Assembly (NCBI RefSeq): GCF_020379485.1
Contig: NC_063450.1
Location: forward strand, 45,040,681-45,104,680
DNA length: 64,000 bases
From: Brassica napus
Lineage: Eukaryota; Streptophyta; Magnoliopsida; Brassicales; Brassicaceae
Reading direction: 5' to 3'
Numbering within the stretch: position 1 is the stretch's first letter; each line of letters opens with the position of its first letter. The position numbers were made by a program, and so were the translations under genes. The notes under the pieces were generated by a model. The model saw only the letters and a program-made list of their open reading frames with translations, did not search any database and was not told the origin of the DNA. Shown one piece after another: positions 60,165 to 64,000 of the stretch.

Positions 60165-60965
60165 GAAACAACCTTGTTTGGTTTTATGATGAGAAACTTT
60201 GCTTGATGATGATGATCTATTGACACGGAAGGAATGATGCTGCTGCTCATGTTGGCTTAGCAGAGCATTGAAAATCACTATGTAGGTGTGGCTTAGTTCG
60301 TTGATAAAACATAAGATGTGTTTGATCTTGTTCACTCACATTCAGTGAGTTATGTATAAAACCTTTCTTCTCCTTCCAGCATTTTCCTTGGATTTTATTT
60401 TTCCTTTTGTTCCCTCGTCTGTTTTAACATGTATGATCACTTCATGGAAAGGTATAAAGAGACATGTGTTCCATGACTTAAAAGCTTCTCGTTTTGCTCG
60501 GATAGACACACGTCTGCAAATGCAATCCTGCTATAGACAAAGATACTGCAGGAACAAACAACAGTTCTGTGTTGCTCTTTATGAACCAAATAAGTGAACT
60601 TCTTGAGAGCATTGCCGTTCTTTTTGGGTTCAAGCTCTTAGTTGTATATTAAGGACATGCTTTTACAAAGAGTAAGCAGAGTGATTATCACTTTATAAAG
60701 AGAGTTCCTGTTTCTTGATACTGAGTTTTTGGGCAAAGACAAATGAAAATGCTTTATTTCCCCAAAGTCAAAAAATACTTATGTAACATCTTATTTCTTA
60801 TCACATTGTTATAATTGCATAATGTATGGAATTTGCATATCCACAAATCTACTAGACAACAACATCAACATCTCGGTGACCTTTTTTTTAGCTTTTTCCT
60901 GAAACAAGAGTTGCTGTAACTCATATCAAAGAACCACAGATCAAACAGTCTCTTTTTGCTTCATA
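60165..60965. other. TOC1 3' UTR and convergent intergenic region
   Basis: Holds the TOC1 3' UTR and, on the other strand, the RPE 3' UTR. No gene or mobile element was recognised. Confidence 0.5.
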
Positions 60966-62676
60966 TTACACAGTCACAGCTTCTGGCTTCTTGCTGTTCT
61001 TGATTCCTTTTATAGCTGCAGATTTTTTTTTTTAAAAAAATAAGCAAACAAAACTTGAGATTATTGTCCAAAAACTGAGCAAGTAATTTCCAAAATGTCT
61101 ATACCTTCTTCATAGTCTTTAGCACCAAATACAGCTGATCCAGCTACTAGAGCATTTGCTCCAGCCTCAATAACCTATCACAACACACAAAAAAAGATTC
61201 ATAATCCAGAGATCTCTAGGGAACACAGGAGTGTATCTACAGTTAAAGATGAGTAGACTTGGAAGAGTCACCTTGTATGCATTCTTTGGGGTGACACCAC
61301 CATCAACTTCAATCCATGGGTTTACTCCCTAAACATATACAAGACAAAGTTTCATTAGTAGAGGATGACAATAAGCTTTTATACTCAGGAAGCAGAAGAA
61401 GTAGTAACTACAACGATACCTTTTCGACACACATTCTTCTCAAATCCGAGATTTTTTTAACTTGGCTTTCGATAAAGCTCTGTCCACCAAACCCGGGGTT
61501 AACCGACATGATCAAGACCAGATCCACCACTGGTTCCAGAAAGAAATGATGATCCAGTGAGAATAATTCTACCATTTCTTACTGATGCAAGTGCCTAGAG
61601 AGAAAAAAAGAACTCACCATCCAATACATATTCTATAGCACTCAATGGGGTTCCAGGGTTTAGGACAACTCCAGCTTTAGCACCTAAGCTTTTAATCTAA
61701 CCAGCATCACAGCACCACAAAGTAAAGATTAACTGTGATAATCATATTCCACCAGAAGCAAAAAAACTCAAAACATGAGGGCAGAAAATATGAGTACTTG
61801 ATTGACAGTGCGATGCAAATGGATGGTGGATGACTGCTCACAATGTACACTGACTATATCTGCACCTGCTTTGATGAAATCTGGTACCCTCAGATCCGGT
61901 TCTACTATCATCTGGTCAGAGAGAAATTAAAAAAGTGACATCAAGAAACAATATGTATACAGAGAGAGAGAGAGAGGATAGAGAAGGAGTGAGCTTTACA
62001 AGATGAACATCCAAGGGAAGATCAGTTACAGGACGCAAAGCATCAACGACGAGAGGACCAATAGTGATGTTGGGAACAAAGCGACCATCCATCACATCAA
62101 CATGGATCCAGTCACAACCTGCACACTCTACTGCTTTTACCTGAATTAAAAAAAAAAAAAACAAACAAGAAATCAGTGAAACAGCAGGAGACCATGGAAT
62201 GGAACTTTGAAAAGGAAAGAAAGAGAGAGAGAGAGAGAGAGGAGAGAAGAACCTGCTCGCCTAGTTTGGCGAAATTAGCAGAGAGGATGGAGGGAGAGAC
62301 GATGATATCACTTTTGGAAAACTTATCAACACGAGCTGTGGCCTTCACAACACCATGACTTCTCCTTCTGCAAAAAAGAGTTTACATAATGCAAAGATTC
62401 ATTCTTTTTCAAGTCACAAATAGCAATCACAAGCTCAACATCTATGCTGCTGCAGTAATCTCTCAATCATATCCACAAACACATAGATATACATTCATCT
62501 AAATAACCAAATCCTCTTAATCAATTCAGTAGAATCAGAGACAAAGAAATCAATTCAAACCTGGAGAAAGAAAAGGAAGTGGGTTGGTAAAGGAGCGACC
62601 TTTGAGGCCCAAGACCGAACCCATTGACCTGCTGGGTTGACGAACAACACAAGGAAGTGGATAATGAGGTCGACAT
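60966..62676 (-). CDS. RPE: Ribulose-phosphate 3-epimerase, plastid
   Basis: RPE interconverts ribulose 5-phosphate and xylulose 5-phosphate in the Calvin cycle and pentose phosphate pathway. Nine exons (62676-62561, 62367-62253, 62140-62000, 61911-61798, 61696-61618, 61529-61420, 61328-61272, 61174-61105, 61015-60966) total 852 nt, 283 aa. Residues ~1-50 are a Ser-rich transit peptide. The TIM-barrel enzyme follows: [15 protein letters not shown], metal and catalytic motifs [30 protein letters not shown] and WIEVDGG, then [10 protein letters not shown] for phosphate binding. The start MSTSLSTS gives a typical transit peptide; an upstream in-frame ATG at 62757 would add a Lys-rich segment unlike the family and was rejected. 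Position matches At5g61410. It looks fully functional. Confidence 0.95.
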
Positions 62677-62845
62677 ATCCGAGAATCCTTTGATACTATT
62701 CTTCTTCTTTCTTTTTTTTTTTAACGAGGAGAGAAGATTCAAGCTTCTTTCTCTCACTAGAAAAGAGTAAGGTTGGTAGTGAGAGAGACCACCCCGAATC
62801 GTTCTATCTTTCTTTCTCTTTTTCCCTTCGACTCAACTCAACAAG

Positions 62846-62851
62846 AATTTT

Positions 62852-62882
<31 letters not shown>
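62846..62882. repeat. Long poly(T) tract upstream of RPE
   Basis: A run of about 32 T lies about 180 nt upstream of the RPE start. Such tracts are often length-polymorphic and exclude nucleosomes. Confidence 0.8.
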
Positions 62883-62931
62883 GCTTTGCTTCCGGGAAAG
62901 GAAGAAAATCTGGAAGATTATGTTTTTTCCT

Positions 62932-62941
62932 GCCACGTGTG
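62932..62941. promoter_or_regulatory. G-box in the RPE promoter
   Basis: GCCACGTGTG contains the G-box CACGTG (62934-62939), bound by bZIP and bHLH light-response factors. It lies about 260 nt upstream of the RPE start codon, which suits a light-regulated Calvin-cycle gene. Confidence 0.6.
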
Positions 62942-63297
62942 ATTATGTCTCGTGGCCAACGCCTTCTTCTTCATCTTCTGATCCAGTGTTAGCTTATCTC
63001 AAATGGTTGGCTCTCTCTTGCTTCACTTGTTGTCTATTTCTGAACAATATTGCAAAAAATATATCTTTTTTTTTATCAAACAAAAAATATATCTAGAAGT
63101 ATATTATCAGTATATTCTTACATAAAAAGTTAAAATTAAAATAATAAGACAGAAGAAATTTTTTAACAAATAATTTCTTTTTTTTTCCTTGAATTTTTTT
63201 TAGGATCAATTATTATTATTATTTATTAACTTAAAAGGCTTATTTACACATTTCATGGCTATATTGATCAAGAAGACTGAGAGAGTTTTACTAAGCA

Positions 63298-64000
63298 ACT
63301 AGGATAAGACATGCGTCTTGCGCATGGTGAGTTTATTTGTATATATTATCGATAGTTTTTTTTATATATGTGATCATTTTATTTATATATATATAATATT
63401 TTTTTGTTGTTATTATATAATTTCTTTCCGATGGATCAGATCAATTTTTATTAAAAATAATGGAACAAAACTATAATTAATACATCATGGGTTGATCGGA
63501 TTAGACATTAAACAAATTATGACATAAAAACCTTATTTTTTCCATCGAACACATTCTTGAAAAAAGTGAACAGTATTGTTTTCAGTTGAATTATTTTGAC
63601 TTTTGTCTTCCATATGGTTTTGAAAGCTTTCAAATCAACCATCAAATTGATACATGTAATTTTAATGTTTTTAGTCGTGTACTTAAGGAAAACTTACATT
63701 TTTGTAATTTAAAGTCGATTTAAAAAATTCAAAATATAACATCTAAGAAAAAATCTAACATATAAGAAAAATCTAACATATAAGGTGTCCTCATTTTTGT
63801 ATTTTAAAGTAGTTTTAAAAAAAATATTACATATAAGGTTTCCTCATTTTTGTAATTTAAAGTCATTTAAAAAAATTCAAAATATTACATATAAGAAAAA
63901 ACTAATTTTTTATTATATGGTTAATGTGATTGTTTATTTTTTTTAATAATATAAAATTAAACAAAATGAAGGAGGATGCAAAAATTGTTATCAAATCTTT
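63298..64000 (-). mobile_element. Helitron, same family as 25917-28052, cut by window edge
   Basis: On the minus strand it ends with hairpin TGCGCAAGACGCA, then TGTCTTATCCTAGT, followed by T. The next 700 bp match the first unit of the Helitron at 25917-28052 with scattered differences. Its 5' end lies outside the window. Confidence 0.85.

Noticed and set aside
59796..60335. 179-aa frame on the minus strand
   Set aside because: It is antisense to the CCT domain and acidic tail of TOC1.

Overview
The window is nuclear plant DNA, almost certainly from the Brassica lineage of the Brassicaceae. It is AT-rich, its genes have short exons with GT..AG introns, and its gene order follows the lower arm of Arabidopsis chromosome 5 (from memory, about At5g61280 to At5g61410). 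No tRNA, rRNA, bacterial operon or CRISPR locus is present. Arabidopsis locus numbers are recalled, not searched.  Layout: a remorin gene (2327-3654, -); a repeat-rich stretch with nested MITEs, a LINE-like insert and a tRNA-derived SINE (3930-6160); a gag-only Copia-type LTR element with intact ends and target-site duplication (7110-13151); an AT-rich gap; a decayed flavin monooxygenase (FMO) pseudogene (16089-19520, +); a Mutator-like MITE, Helitrons and a broken neprosin-domain gene (19559-24889); a Helitron built of ~0.5-0.6 kb repeats (25917-28052); a 2.75 kb fold-back Mutator-like element full of AAGTCGTC motifs (30131-32878); a second dead FMO copy (33826-37522, +) split by a 1.4 kb hAT element carrying an E2F-site minisatellite; then the gene-rich part.  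Gene-rich part: cytochrome c oxidase subunit 5C (38123-39215, -), an AATF/Bfr2-type ribosome-biogenesis protein (39556-42066, -), a multi-pass membrane protein (43924-44898, -), a nested hAT-in-Helitron pair (48340-49721), a small protein whose start is out of frame (50054-50731, +), a mitochondrial-type PPR protein (50876-52327, -), a hAT MITE (52901-53578), the clock gene TOC1/PRR1 (58034-60164, +) and plastid ribulose-phosphate 3-epimerase (60966-62676, -). Another Helitron enters at 63298 and runs off the right edge.  I built exon models for the remorin, AATF, TOC1 and RPE genes by hand; each sums to a whole number of codons (278, 423, 573 and 283 aa), so these genes look intact. Both FMO copies and the neprosin gene are broken. 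Several Arabidopsis neighbours (the genes I recall as CYP89A3, the ERULUS/CAP1 kinase, and the exonuclease and PPR between TOC1 and RPE) are absent, as expected of gene loss after the Brassica genome triplication. No novel multi-gene system is evident. The most striking non-genic structures are the E2F-site minisatellite hAT element and the AAGTCGTC fold-back element.
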